A stretch of DNA of 64,000 bases. Source: Litomosoides sigmodontis. Its lineage: Eukaryota; Nematoda; Chromadorea; Rhabditida; Onchocercidae. The notes beneath the pieces were generated by a model that worked only from the letters and a program-made list of their open reading frames with translations, did not search any database and was not told where the DNA came from. The translations under genes were made by a program, and so were the position numbers. Below, in pieces: positions 51,223-64,000 of this stretch; the first letter of the stretch is position 1; each line of letters begins with the position of its first letter. The stretch covers positions 2,896,507 to 2,960,506 of the forward strand of contig OY718803.1 in the NCBI GenBank assembly GCA_963070105.1, read 5' to 3'.

Positions 51223-54200
51223 TTACGTAGCTGCACTGAATTCATGTTGAAGCGCTTGTAGATCATCGATCATTGTATCCAGATTTTCCATCTGAGCATT
51301 TAGTTCCTCTGTTGAAGCTGAGGCCTAAATTTGAAAAGATCTTAGAGAAGGGAAAAAGTCTAATAATTCGCAGCATAATTCTATAACTTCAATAATCTGC
51401 GGATGAAAACCCTTTGATACTGCACTCCGAGACCAAGAGAATTAAATAAGACACCTCAAAAAGAAATATTTGAGATCATCTATTCAAAAATTTACAGTTT
51501 CGAAAGCACAAAAAAAAACCTGCAATGGTTGCGCTTCAATAACATTTTCACGCTGCAACGCAGTTTTTTCCTGTACAGCACAAGATGCATATGGTGCATA
51601 AATATTGTTGACGTTAACACGTGGTTGTGCAGCCGCACGTCCTACAGGAACATTAGACGACTTCTGGCCAATAACAACTCCAGCAGGCTTTCCGTTCCTC
51701 ATATTCGGTGATGCAACAACTAGAGGTCTAACAATATGTGCCATTCGTTCACCTGACCCTAAACAATCTTCATCCATAGATCGTATTTTTGACTTCAACT
51801 AATGAAAAACACTGAAATATTAAATATCGAATATAACAGGCATTACGTAGTGAAGATCTATGAAAAATGTAACAAATAATTTTCATCGATATAGTTCTCC
51901 TGTTACAGCAAACGTACCTGATGTTGGGTTTATTGGCGGTGGTGCTCCAGCAAGTTGGGTAAATGATTTCAACGGATTGGAATTAACAGAATTTCTGCGT
52001 AATGTCTTATAACCATCATTGTTCAGCAATTGAGCTGGTGGAGCAACGGGTGGTCCTTGATTGGGTAATTGAGGTGGAGGTGGCGTCGATATGTGAAGTG
52101 CCTGGGATGAACTGTACGTCGAGCTATGATCGGAAAAATCGATTTTAGCTACCTAAAAAAAATTTTTCAAAATCTCACAACTGTTGTAATTTAAATTAAT
52201 TTTTGTTCTTTAAATGAATTCACACTGGAAGGTCCCGTTGCGCAAATAGTTTAATTTTGTCGAACAAACTAGCACTATATGGTACTGGTAGTGCAACATT
52301 GTAATTACAATTCATTTTGAGGCTTAAATTACTGCATCACGTGTCTTATACCTACTTGACTTTATCTCACTTCAGTGTATGCAAAATTCATATCATGCTT
52401 GTTTTTTACACATTTTTATAATAAAGCAAGATAGATGCATTTCATATCTCTTCGTGTACTACGTTGAATACGCAATCATTTCTTTACGATATAACAAAAC
52501 ATCATCAGGTAACTCTGAAGTCCTCATTCATAATATTCAACGAAAAAAACCTGATGTCGGCCTGTATTTGTGTAAAGAATTTGGGGAGTTCGTTGTCGCC
52601 CTTCGAGGCTGGTGGATGACTGATGATAACTTCGTGTTAAAGTACCACTACCTAAATCGAATGCCCAATGAAGTGTCAGGAAAAAATGTGAGAATGAAAT
52701 TATCAAAATTTACTTTCGTCATGAAAAAGTGTGAAGTGCCGATGAATAGAAATGAGCGAGAAAGAGAAATATAAGCAGAGTTTTTACGCAATCTCATTTC
52801 TGTTAAGAATACTTAATTTATCCGTCTCAAAACATCATACAATTCCAAAATTCCTCTTTCAACAAATTTAAATTCATCAGTGTTAAAAATTACGCAAGCA
52901 AATGTAACAAAACTGGATTAAACAGCTAAGGTTTAACTTTCCCAGCTCGCATCCACAATTCAATTTCATCCGAGTGAAATTTGCATGTGTAGTACGGTGT
53001 GAATTAAGAAAAATATTTGATGGGAAAAGTTGTGGTGAAGATAGAGAGGAAAGGAAAGCAACAGATATTTAAGGATTTGCAGCACAAACTTAGTACTGGC
53101 GCTACTGGCAGTGTTAAACTGCCTCCTACGGAAAAAACCTTAAGTCAATGTTAATACTCTTAGCTCTAACAAGCAATACAGTAACAATGCTACTAATACA
53201 ACGACCACACTTACAATCACCGGTTACAACACCTGGCAATGGATTCTGCGACACAACAGCATGAGTGGAAGTGATCAGTTCTGCTTTTCCCACAGGCCGT
53301 CGTCGTTGAATGATACCATCATAAGCCGACTGAGTCATTATTATTGGTTCAATATATTCGCGATCGGTAAAGTGAGCTGAAATTCGGCAACCTTCCATCG
53401 GATGACACAGCGTGAAAAAGTGCACAACACATCGAGAGCTACAGGTTTGCTATAATCTACACTGTAAGGCTGTTGCAGATTATGGTTTGCATGCAACTTT
53501 TTTAAGTAGCACCGCACTGCACTTACAGCTAGAACCAAAAAGAAATTATACCGTCATGCTGTATCCGTGGAAAATAGGCTTTCGTGTCCTATGATCAAAT
53601 TGTAAACATGTTAAAACACTATATTTCATAACTGGTAGTGAAATTATAAGCATGCTTCAAATGCTTGACATTCAGTACCTACCATAAATGTTAAATATAT
53701 ATGAGGACGACAAAGCTAAATTCAATATTCATATATATATGCTCTAAATCTGTTGCTTTAGTTAGCAGCAAAGAGCTAGAAAAGAAGTGTAAAAGGTACA
53801 ACCATAAAAACCTAAGAGTGAACGAGGAAATTATTTATCAGTTAGCATGCTATATTATTAAATCAGATGTTATTCGACCACGTTATCTAAAGGACTGATG
53901 AAGGTATGAATAGAGAATTTTGCAGATGTATGCATGCACACATGCATCTTGCATTTCATAGTGAAGCACAATGAAGACGACATATATACCTATTGTCCAT
54001 TGTTCGTGTACAGTTCTTTTCTTCCTTTAAATTTTGCGGTACCAAACAAATAACGAAAGCAAAATGAAACCACAGTAAAATATATCAAATTAAAAACATA
54101 AATAAAACTTGAATATATATGTAAAGGAAACAGAAGCAAGACCTTGAAGAGTAAGATATTGAGATCGTGACGAATCGATCATTTCAATCACATCATCACT

Positions 54201-57200
54201 GTTATTTAAATTGTTTGACGATGTTGCAGTAGCGTCCTCAATCAGATTGTCTATAATGATGCACATTCCCGTTTCCGATTATAAACATGCGGATTTTAAT
54301 GTGTTCTGAGTTCTGCTGATCGTAGCAAATAAATCACTGGTAATTATAGAAATGCCAACTTTAAATTGACATGATTTTGAGACTGATATTACTTCAGAAT
54401 GAAATAGTACAAATGTTGCCATGTACTTCGATAAAACAAGAAAATTATACACAACAAATGCTCACAATGTACTAATTCTAATTCATAACTGACAGTAGAA
54501 AACATCATGTTGCAATGGAATTTAACCCACTACAACAACAGAGCTTTTACCTAGAATCTGCACCAATACGAATGAAATCTTCAATCAACTTCTAAAATCA
54601 AGAAATCAAGTTGACTTTGTCCACACGTATCAAAATAAATGGCAACACTTAAGTTACACATCATCGATCTTTAACATTTACAGAAGCGAACAAAATAAGC
54701 AAGCAAAAAGCAGACACGAATAAAGCAACACGAACTAATGGTTGCCAACTAGCTAAAAGAGCAAAGATGAGCATGGAAAATCAAACGGGATTTAGCTTTA
54801 TTGATAGTTTCAATGATAAATTAGCATAGATTTTCAAAAAAATGCAAAAAGTACCCGGTTCATGCATTTGGTGTCCCCCACTGTGATGATTAATCCATAA
54901 ATCGGGTGGGCCTTTACCATTTCTCATTTGTTTTCTTCCACGCATATAGCCTGAAGCTTTCGATTTCTTGCTATTCTTTGACCTCACGTACCAAACCACA
55001 GTGATTAGCAACATCACTAGCAAAACAACGCTTGCAGTTATGAGCGCCAGATAAGCTGGAGTGGAAAAGAGTGCCAGATGAGGATTTTCCAAATCAATAT
55101 CAACACTCTGAAATAAAAATTCCTAAAATAAGTTTCTATCAACGTATGAACAGTTGCTAATAAGATCACTTCTGTAACTGTAGTTCTAGTGAATGGAGTA
55201 ACTAGTTAAAAGAGGTTTTAAACATTATTAAAGCTTATCTATGAGTACCATTGGAATTTTACAAGGAATTTCCACATTTATTTCCAAGTTGAAATGGTTA
55301 CTTGCATAGAAATTTCAACTGATTTTAGAACAAACTTGGAATAATCGCGGTGGTGGTGCACCAGGAACAAACTGTAATGTGGGAGACAGTGGACCATATC
55401 CTTTGATGTTACGCGCTTGAACTTTAAAGAAATATGTCTGTCGTGGCAACAAATTGGTTAGCCTGATTGATAAATGGTCACCTTTCACTCCATCCCGAAT
55501 CCAGTCCTTATCCGGTGCATTTGATCTGTCTGCATAATACACCACGTACTCTGAAAGGAATTCCAAAACTTTAAATTAAAAAAACATTTCCTGAGTGACG
55601 CATGACCTTCCAGAACACATAGAACATCCTTTTCAACTGTTACAGCGTAACTTTCGAATCTCCAAAATAAATTTATAAGAAATGCATGGAGTCTTAAGAC
55701 TAGAAACCAACTGCATAACAAGATTCCAAAATTCTGCCTAAGTCCCAGTCTGCGTAGTTCAATAGATCACTAATTATTAATAAATGAGAAGATTAAGAAA
55801 AAATTCTAGCATCTAAAATATACTCTAATCCATACCCTCAATATCGCCATTAGCATATTTCGGAGGTTGCCAGTTCAGTATTAATGTTTGTGGATCACCA
55901 GCGTCTGGCTGCATGATGGTTAGGTCACGTGGTGCACTCGTCGGCGGTGATGGAGCTGTCGAATTTACTGCAGTCATAGACCACATGGATGAAGACCTTC
56001 AAGAAAATCACTTCAAAAGAATTTCCTCTATGCATCTCAAGCTTTTCCATAAAACATTTTGTGCCGCAATAGAAAGCCTCAGTTGTATTGTTTTACAACA
56101 TGATTGATGGAAATAGCCGAACTTCCTTCATGATTAGCATGACACACTCATCACTGGCTTCTTTGATGACCGTTATTTCAAGGAGTAACATATTTGAACC
56201 AAACTAACAATGCAAAGGTACTAGACGGCACTTACACCGGTTGCGCCATCTTTCCACTGCAACTACGACAGCGCGATTTTAGATTAGCTTTAACAGAAAA
56301 TGAGATTTCACTGGAATATTTAATAATTCTACCGACGATTTCTAATTATTTTCCGCAATCATTTCATAGCTTTTTCCATTACTCTCTTTAAGATAGAAAG
56401 CTATTCTATCCCCTCCCCCCAACATCCATGTTTTTTCAAATATTACTTCATCTCATGAAATTCGACTGAATGTAACTTTCACCAGAGAAGGTGATAATAC
56501 AGAACGTCATTTAGCGAAGGAAGGAAAGAACACATGGAACACGGCAGCAGACGGTCCATCAGTAATGCCTTAGTTCGTTGATACATGAACGACAATTTTA
56601 ACCAATAATTTTATTATCAACAGTTAAAATTATACCATCCCAATTATTTTTGACGGCGTCACTAAAAACGATTTTTAAATTAGCTTTTGGAAAAGATTTT
56701 CCAGACATAAAGAGGGCATTTAAAACTGAATTTGTCACCAGAACGATTGTATTTATAACGGGTAATTAGTTGGAATCGCACAAGCAGTAGTACCAAAAAG
56801 ATGAAATGTGGGAGAAAATAAAATTATTTTCAAATACATCTTTTTCACCAAAATACTACAAAAATTCTTACTTTCCGGCATTGACTCGTACAGCAAATTC
56901 GTACTGAGTATTGGGTCGTAATCCTTCGATAACTACTTGGAGTTCAGATGTATTGACATAACGCCACTGTCCACCATTTTCGACACTGAACGCTCCATAG
57001 TATAATGAATAAATTTTACTTTGACAAACACTCTTCCACTAATTTTTTTAACGAGCGCTAACTGCTCAGCACTATGCATAGGTTTCAATTGATTCTGGAA
57101 TTTGCTAGATAGATGAAGGAACCAAAAATCTACCAGTTTTTGTGATATGTATTTAAAGTGAAGTGAACTCGAAAAAAAACGTTTTAAAAATAATTTTTTT

Positions 57201-60200
57201 ACTGCTCGAAAACCCACAAACCTGGAACCATATCTTACAGTATACTGTCTCAAATAAGGCATATCTGTTTCTGTATCAGTCCACGTCACTCGGATCGATG
57301 ATGACGAAAGTGTTAGTGCCCTAACACCAATTGGCGTTTCACTTCGACCTGAACTCTTGCTATTTTGTTGCCCATTTGCGATGGACTTAAAATCCGGAGA
57401 AAGTGTTCGAACTGTTTCATAGATTGGAAAACCATTTCCTATCATGTTATATGCACGCAATGAAATGACATAATCACGGCCCGGCCTTAAACCACTAATC
57501 GTATAGAGACGTAAATTTGCTGGAACCTTCACTTGATCCACGTCTGGGATGTTGATTCCCCAACCAATCTAAAACATTTAATTTTTCAAAATGTTTAGTC
57601 AGCTATATGATATGAATTAAATCACATTATGCGAAATCCTATTCTGATATTCCTTATTAATAGAGGTATAATAATACGTGTGTGTTATTATAATAAATAT
57701 TATTTTGAAGAATACTTTTTGTCTTCCCATTTCCCGTAGTTCTTGGATAAATAATATCACAAACCGATTCTCGATAAAATGTTAATAACTATGTATGCAG
57801 CAAATACGCAGCAAACAGAAACTAACTAAGTAACCACGGATCATCACACTGTCATCTCGAGGCGGTAACCATGAAAGCTGGATTGAATCCACCGATGGCT
57901 GGACTTTAAGCGACAAAGGCGGCCCAGCCACTTGTCCTTCATCTTTGTCTTCCAATGGTGTAGAAATATCAAACCAGTCTGAATTTGGACCAGATCCATT
58001 CTGAAATGTTACGGATAAATTATAGCAGTCGCTATTCTAAAACGTGGTCGAAAATGTTGTACTTCAGTTGAAAATTAATTATCGTTACGTGTTACACGAC
58101 AAACCTTGAACATTCGATGCAACAAATGAAGTCATTTCTTACTAAAATGTTTCAATGTTAAATGCTACCTTTATATCCTTAGCAATTTTGAAAAAGGAAG
58201 ATGAAATGGCACTCCTGTCGTCTGCATCTAACCCTAATATGTTAACGAAATTGTTAAGAAAATTTTAAGCAAAAAAAACCTGATTAACGGCGGCAACTCG
58301 AACCACGTATTGTGTACCAGGTTCCAGACCTGATATGGTATATGAACTGTTGTTTCCATCGACTACCAAAGTATTGCCTTTTGCTCCACGTAAATTCTTT
58401 TTATACTTTATTCGATATCCAGTTAGAATACCATTCCTATCTTCTGCTGGTAGTGGCATCCACTGCACAAGGATAGAGGTAGTTGAAATTGGTTTAGCTC
58501 TGCAAGGCAAGTTGTAAGGACTTATCCTAGTGTTTAATAATTTCTACGTTGGTTCACAAATAAAGATAAAACTCTGTCAGAAAAGTGCACCACCTGAAAC
58601 CAAACTAGATAATGCTTTGACTGTAGCATATAGCATACCTAACATCGCTAGGAGGTAGTGATGGTAAATCGGACAGGGTTCTTACAATAATTGATTCAGA
58701 GCTCAGACCAGCGCCATTTACACCTTCTGCTTCGACTCGAATGATATACTCAACATATTTATCCATTCCATGAAGAGTATAGGACGTATTTTTCACCTGA
58801 TAACGAAACACTGTTATTGAATTCCCTTCCAATATCAAAAGCAATTCTGATCAACCCACATGTTATCAACAATATGAATATTAAATCCTTGCAAACAAGC
58901 AAAGGCAAACCACAATCTGTGTTTCCTTCTCATTCGGCTCGTGGTCCTTCCGAATATAGAACAATTTATACTGCACTGGTTCAGGTCCATTTCCTCCAGG
59001 TGGTTGCCAGGCTACTTCGACAGTTTCCGGACTCAAAGCTGTGCCATGCAGATTTTTGACTTTACCAGGAACTGCCTAAAAATATCCAATCTTCATACTC
59101 TATTTTAAAGTTATGGCGTACTGAATTCAAAAGACTTTCAGAACCTGGAAAAATAAATCTGTGACGGAAATAAAGTCATGGTAGTAACACAGCAGCAAAT
59201 GCACCAAGCAGGATACTTGTTTATTGACAAAAAAGTAGTCTGTAAAATAAGAAACCTTTTCTTCTGTTGTCGTAATAAGAACATGCGTGCTTGATTTCCC
59301 CATACCCGCTTCATTTTCAGCAACCAACCGGAAAACGTAGGTAGTATTCGGCTGCAAAGGAGTGACCGTGAACGATGTCGCTGATGAATTTAGCATTCGC
59401 TCCCTGAATTTGACCTTAAGTCTTGCAAAACATCAATATGCACAAATAAAGCTCCGTAATAACGCTACTGTTATAGCAATTCCAGTACAAAACAATGATG
59501 GAATTATTCAATTTCTAAAGCAACAGTAAAATATTTATTGTTTATTTCCCCAAACTTCTCCATTACACAAAACGGAATTATGCTACTGATTAAAAACATA
59601 TAGTAGTGACCTCGAAGAATCTTGCTCCTTGTAGAAAATATGATAAGCTAAAACAGCACCATGCCGTTGCACGGGAGGATCCCAAGTTAGTTCCACAAAA
59701 CGACTTCCAACAACATTCGCACGAACACCTAGCGGTTCTGATGGCAATTTTGGTTGTCCACTTGCAGCAGCCAACGAAAAGGGATCTAAATTAGATTGCT
59801 CAAGATAAATAAATGAGCACTTGCAAAATGAAAGTGACAGTAAAGAATTCCAAGCATAAGTAACTAAATTTCGACGTATTAGACTATATTCAATTTTCTA
59901 AGTTGTTTCCTATGGCATACAGGCTATTAATCGTGCATGGGTAAAAATTAATGCGTTAGAAAGTCAAGACGATTATCGGCTGCCGCATCAATTCTAAAAA
60001 AAATATTTGTCATTTCCGAATGTGAGAAAAGTTAGATAGAACCCCATAAAAATTTGGAACCAAATTATTCAGATAATATTTTCTTTCTTTTCTTGAATGA
60101 ACAAGCTAATTAAAAGTAAGTCGTATACACACTCATGCACACTCCTCTCACCCGTATTATTAACATTCATAATTTCTTCCGAAATAGATGTCGTTTCATT

Positions 60201-62929
60201 CATTGTGTAAAACTTTAGGGCATAAAGCTGCAGTAGTTCTTCTATAAAGTAATACTGTTATAGGTAAAATTCTGCGAAAAACAGGTAAAATCAAGCATAG
60301 GATAACTTAGAAATATAGAGTAAAACCACACTAAGTTAATAGGCTAGAAGGCCAAAATAGAAGCCGAAAATCACTATTTGTCAAAATTTTTAACATTTGA
60401 TCATTCAAAATTTGGGGAAAAATTTCCACTAAATTTCACACAGTAATAATTTGCAAATAGACTGCATATTTAATATATAATTTGAAAGTACGTCACAATT
60501 ACAGCCATGCATTATACCGTCAATCTTCAGAAATTAATGCTTTAAAATTTACCCGAACTGTCAACAATTAATTGAGCGTTCGCCTGCATCGATCCAGCGT
60601 CATTTTCAGCAATACACTGATATACACCTTGGTCATTTCGTACCAATCCAAGAACTCGTAAACGTGTTGCTTCTATCTGTTAAATAAGGAAAAGTTAGTA
60701 ATGATTTTAAACAAGCGCAACTGTTTTGGTTTAAATTTCGTTGATTTCATGGGAAATGATACCTTCATTTCTTCCATTATCGAAAAAAAACTGGATCTTG
60801 AAAGTTCGGAGAAAACCAGTTCACTTTAACTGATTAGGTATCACTATATTGCTCATACACTCTTTTAAAATGAAAAATTAATCATTACCACAAAATATTC
60901 ACTCGCTATGATTGCTTCGCCATTTTTGTACCAACTGATAGCCGGACCAGGCTCTCCCGACGCCTCGCAGTTGAACTAGAAAGAAATGTGCTAAGTGGAT
61001 TAAACTAGCACGGATTTACACTTTCTTTAGCATCGTTCATACATTTACAATTTTTGATAAGGATTTTTAAACAAAGATAAAAAAGAACCTCAACATCTGT
61101 CGTTTCCTGTGCCACAACGCTGTTTGGTTCCGATATAATTTTTGGTGGAACTGCAAAAACTTTATCCTTATCTGGGAATTTCTATGTTTATGTGTAAACT
61201 TTCTTGCAAGCTGAATTTTCTTTAATTAACTAAAAGAAAAGTGCTACCTTTGATTTGTACTGTGGCTGAAGCATCTAAGGATTCTTGACTGTTACTTGCT
61301 CTGCATGTATAAACACCTGCGTCTTGTGCTTTCGCTTTTAGAATTATGAACGAAGATGAACCCAAACGACGTATCTGAAAAATTTACTAGAAAATATGCA
61401 TGAATATACAGGCACTACAAAATACAGTTTTTACAATACTTTATAAGTGAAGCTAGCACAAGAATACAAAGACAATAAGACGATTTACCCTATCTTCAGT
61501 CGCTGATATAATTTCAGCACCTTTCAACCATCGGACATCTGGTCGTGGCCATCCATTAACCAAACATTCTAATACTACCGACTCGCCTTCACTTACCACC
61601 TTACTTCGCGGTTTCAAAACAAAAAATGGCTTCGAAAATTCATTGCCTACTGCAAAATTAGAGTTATAAATGTTTCATCAACAGAATTGTGGTTCTGTAA
61701 AAAAGTGATTTAAATCAAGCTATATTCTAACTATAGTTATGTCAAAAGAGCGTATCTCGAGGAAATATTGCATATGTGCCAGCATAATGGTTAGCAGAAA
61801 TTAAGTTATGGAATTTAATCGACTATAAATAGAATCGTAAAAATCACCACTATTTTCAGGTTTTATAGTAAGTTGAGCATCACGGCTCGCACGAGTTTTT
61901 CCTTCACTCGTTGCAACACAACGATAAGCACCTTCATGTCTCGGTAATGCACTACTTATCTCGAGCGTCGAAGTCGAAGGAAATATTGTTATAGAACTAT
62001 CATCTCCTGCAACCAAAATCTCAACATTAACTTTGTTTTCTGAAGCTCAAGGCTTGATTTCAATACCCCTTTTAAAACGAAATTATCAATTCACCACAAA
62101 TTCCCTTTTATGCCGTTAAAAGAAAAAACTCAAACAGAAAGATTTGTATATGAATAAAATTACAATAAAATGGATTCTTTTATCACACACTATTGATTTC
62201 AGAAACCCTTTTAATTTAAATAGAACATTAAAATTATACAAGTAAAGATGAGCTAAATTTCTCTGTGTTCAAACTGCAAATGAATCTCATGTAATTTAAT
62301 AAACTAATTAACTTCGAATTTATTTTTCAACACTATCAGAAATTCTAATCAGAAAGTTCTCAAAGCAAACGAAACGAAAGTTGTAAAAAAAAAAAACATA
62401 CGGTCATTAACTCGTTTGCCGTTAAAAAACCATTCGATATGAGCAGAAGGTCGGGAATCCTGTAAACACTTATCATTCATCAACTGCGCGTGGAATTAGG
62501 ACTTCATATGAAATAAAGGAAGTTCACTTACCAGTATGCAAGCAAAAGCAACACTTTGTCCTACATGTACTTCACGATCTTCTGGTTGTATTTCAAACCT
62601 GCAATCATTGAATTCATTCGGAAAATATAAAATAAATGTCTTAATGAGAAAATTTACTTAACATGCGGATAACTTTCGCGAGCAAATGATCAAAAAAGTG
62701 AAACAATGAAATGAGTTAGTCGAGTAAGAAGTCTGGTTACGTGTATACGACTGATTTTTAGAAAAAAGCACAGAACCTGCTAAGAGAGGGTAGCTGAACA
62801 GTTGCTCTCCGGGAAAGATACGTCCAAACAAAACTTTTATTGTCTGTTACGTGAACTGCGCACTGGTATACGCCTTCATCGGAAGATCCAATATTTTCGA
62901 CAATTAGTGAACCAGAAGACGCCACAAAT
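51223..62929 (-). CDS. unc-40: UNC-40/DCC netrin receptor, 5' end not resolved
   Basis: This is a transmembrane receptor for netrin/UNC-6 that guides axons and migrating cells. Reading 5' to 3': the second half of Ig1 ([18 protein letters not shown], 62765-62929); Ig2 (62529-62599, 62398-62460, 61853-62008); Ig3 (61490-61648, 61258-61376); Ig4 (61089-61147, 60890-60975, 60555-60677). Six FNIII domains follow, each with a W and a late Y/L-x-P motif: about 59255-59785, 58640-59077, 58000-58500, 57400-57980, 56870-57370 and 55330-55940. The transmembrane helix is [20 protein letters not shown] (in 54855-55105). The cytoplasmic tail keeps the P1-like [11 protein letters not shown], a proline-rich middle (51919-52150) and a P3-like [18 protein letters not shown] before the stop. 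Domain count equals vertebrate DCC (4 Ig, 6 FNIII). The signal peptide and first half of Ig1 were not found and may lie beyond the window. Confidence 0.95.
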
Positions 62930-64000
62930 CTTAATAAAATATGGTTACTTATAAAAATTAGATATTAGCTATGCATATGCACAATGCATATAATTACATG
63001 TTTTGAGGAAAATTGAGCTTTCGCACATAATTGTGCCTCTACGGAGTTTTTGCTGCACCTATAGTCACTTGCCCTCAAAGTTACTCCCTCATTATCTTCA
63101 CAAAGGATTTCCAGTGGCAAAAAATTTGGTCATAAATATAATAAATATTAATATTTAGCAAACGAAAGGAAGAACTTCGATTCGGTCCGAACGAATTTCA
63201 AATTTCACGTTTTCTACTTCTTGAATAATTTTAGGAAAAGAAATTCGATTTAATATTTTATTTTTAAGTGATTTCTTACTTTCTGCACAAATTTTTATCT
63301 ATAAAGAAAAAATTTAGCGGGCGCTTTCCGAATTACTTTAGCTTTATCCCTTCTTTATTAGTAGATAAAAACAAATGAAGAAAAAAAGATGAATTTTTCA
63401 AAATTGCAAAAATACTATCATTTTACCATGTCTTCTCGAAACATGCATCAAAAAATCAGCGATGCTACTAGATTGCTTTGCTAATATGTCAAAATATTTT
63501 ACTAGTTTTTTTTAACAAAATTGCAAGTGTATCACAGTATTTTTAACAAAATTGATTAGTTCCTTTAAACAGTTTCAATATTTCCCATATTTCATTTTTT
63601 ACATATAGAACTGAATTAATCAAAGCACAATAATCGAGTTGCACTTTCCGCTGACGCTTTGCAGATTTATTCATGCATCCAGAGACGCCCCGCAACACAC
63701 TGAGTTATCCGTTGAATTTAATACTAAGTTTGGTAACGCTTTTTTTTGCAGTCCACTAAAATTTGGATTGAAAGACTGAGACTTGTTTTTATTTATTAGT
63801 AATGAATTATCGAATTGGTGTTCCTCATTGAACAGAAAAATGAGTGGCCTTTGCAGTGAAATTATTTTACCTATTTGCACGTTTAGTTCTATTTTTCTGG
63901 CTAAGATTTGAAGCTTCATTGACAATTCACTAACAAATGCTATCGAAACAAGACAAGAACACTTCAGAAATGAATGTGAGCTATCGAGGAAGATAATGAA
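62930..64000. other. Upstream part of the UNC-40 gene, unresolved
   Basis: This should be intron, or should contain the exon with the first half of Ig1. A minus-strand ORF at 63671-63925 and a short Cys-containing reading near 63010-63125 were examined, but neither shows the Trp-containing C strand expected, so no exon is called. Confidence 0.4.

Noticed and set aside
63010..63125. Minus-strand reading with LEILCEDNEGV and YRCSKNSVEAQ, considered as Ig1
   Set aside because: The Cys spacing is Ig-like by chance, but the Trp core is missing and there is no acceptor before it.
63671..63925. Minus-strand ORF ending in a CCGASLDA segment, considered as the first half of UNC-40 Ig1
   Set aside because: It has no signal peptide, no C-strand Trp and no donor site that joins it in frame to the exon at 62929.

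Overview
This window looks like nuclear DNA of a nematode. It is strongly AT-rich, genes are split into many small exons by short introns, and there are no operon or prokaryotic signals. Every recognisable protein is an animal protein, and several genes have a pyrimidine-rich AG acceptor 2-10 bases before the start codon, as expected for spliced-leader trans-splicing. A parasitic clade III (filarial or other spirurid) worm is my best guess from composition and gene style, but the species cannot be read directly.

Layout, left to right: 1-3.7 kb non-coding with simple repeats; 3.7-10.8 kb (-) a Virilizer/VIRMA homologue, an accessory subunit of the m6A mRNA methyltransferase complex; 12.6-17.3 kb (+) a MARCH6/Doa10 membrane ubiquitin ligase, head-to-head with VIRMA; 18.5-23.6 kb (-) exocyst subunit EXO70, tail-to-tail with MARCH6; 25.7-27.2 kb (-) a TNFAIP8/TIPE-family protein; 27.2-32.3 kb a long repeat-rich spacer; 32.3-34.1 kb (-) an MMD/PAQR-family seven-helix protein; 35.6-38.7 kb (-) a disordered protein with a probable N-terminal BOD1/Shg1 module; 41.2-45.7 kb (+) DNA topoisomerase I; 48.8-49.4 kb (-) a small secreted cysteine-containing protein; 51.2-62.9 kb (-) the UNC-40/DCC netrin receptor, with its extreme N-terminus unresolved at the right edge.

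The genes do not form one pathway; they are housekeeping and developmental genes in a gene-dense chromosome segment. I found no mobile-element coding region, CRISPR array, tRNA, rRNA or viral gene. The observations most worth a second look are: the VIRMA homologue seems to lack the N-terminal VIR_N domain; topoisomerase I carries four acidic DDDxPL repeats; a tandem 27-bp array carries TGACGTG motifs; a near-perfect 34-bp palindrome lies between two convergent genes; a splice acceptor is duplicated in the BOD1-like gene; and there is a short unassigned secreted protein. Exon boundaries were read by eye, so gene identities are firmer than individual splice sites.
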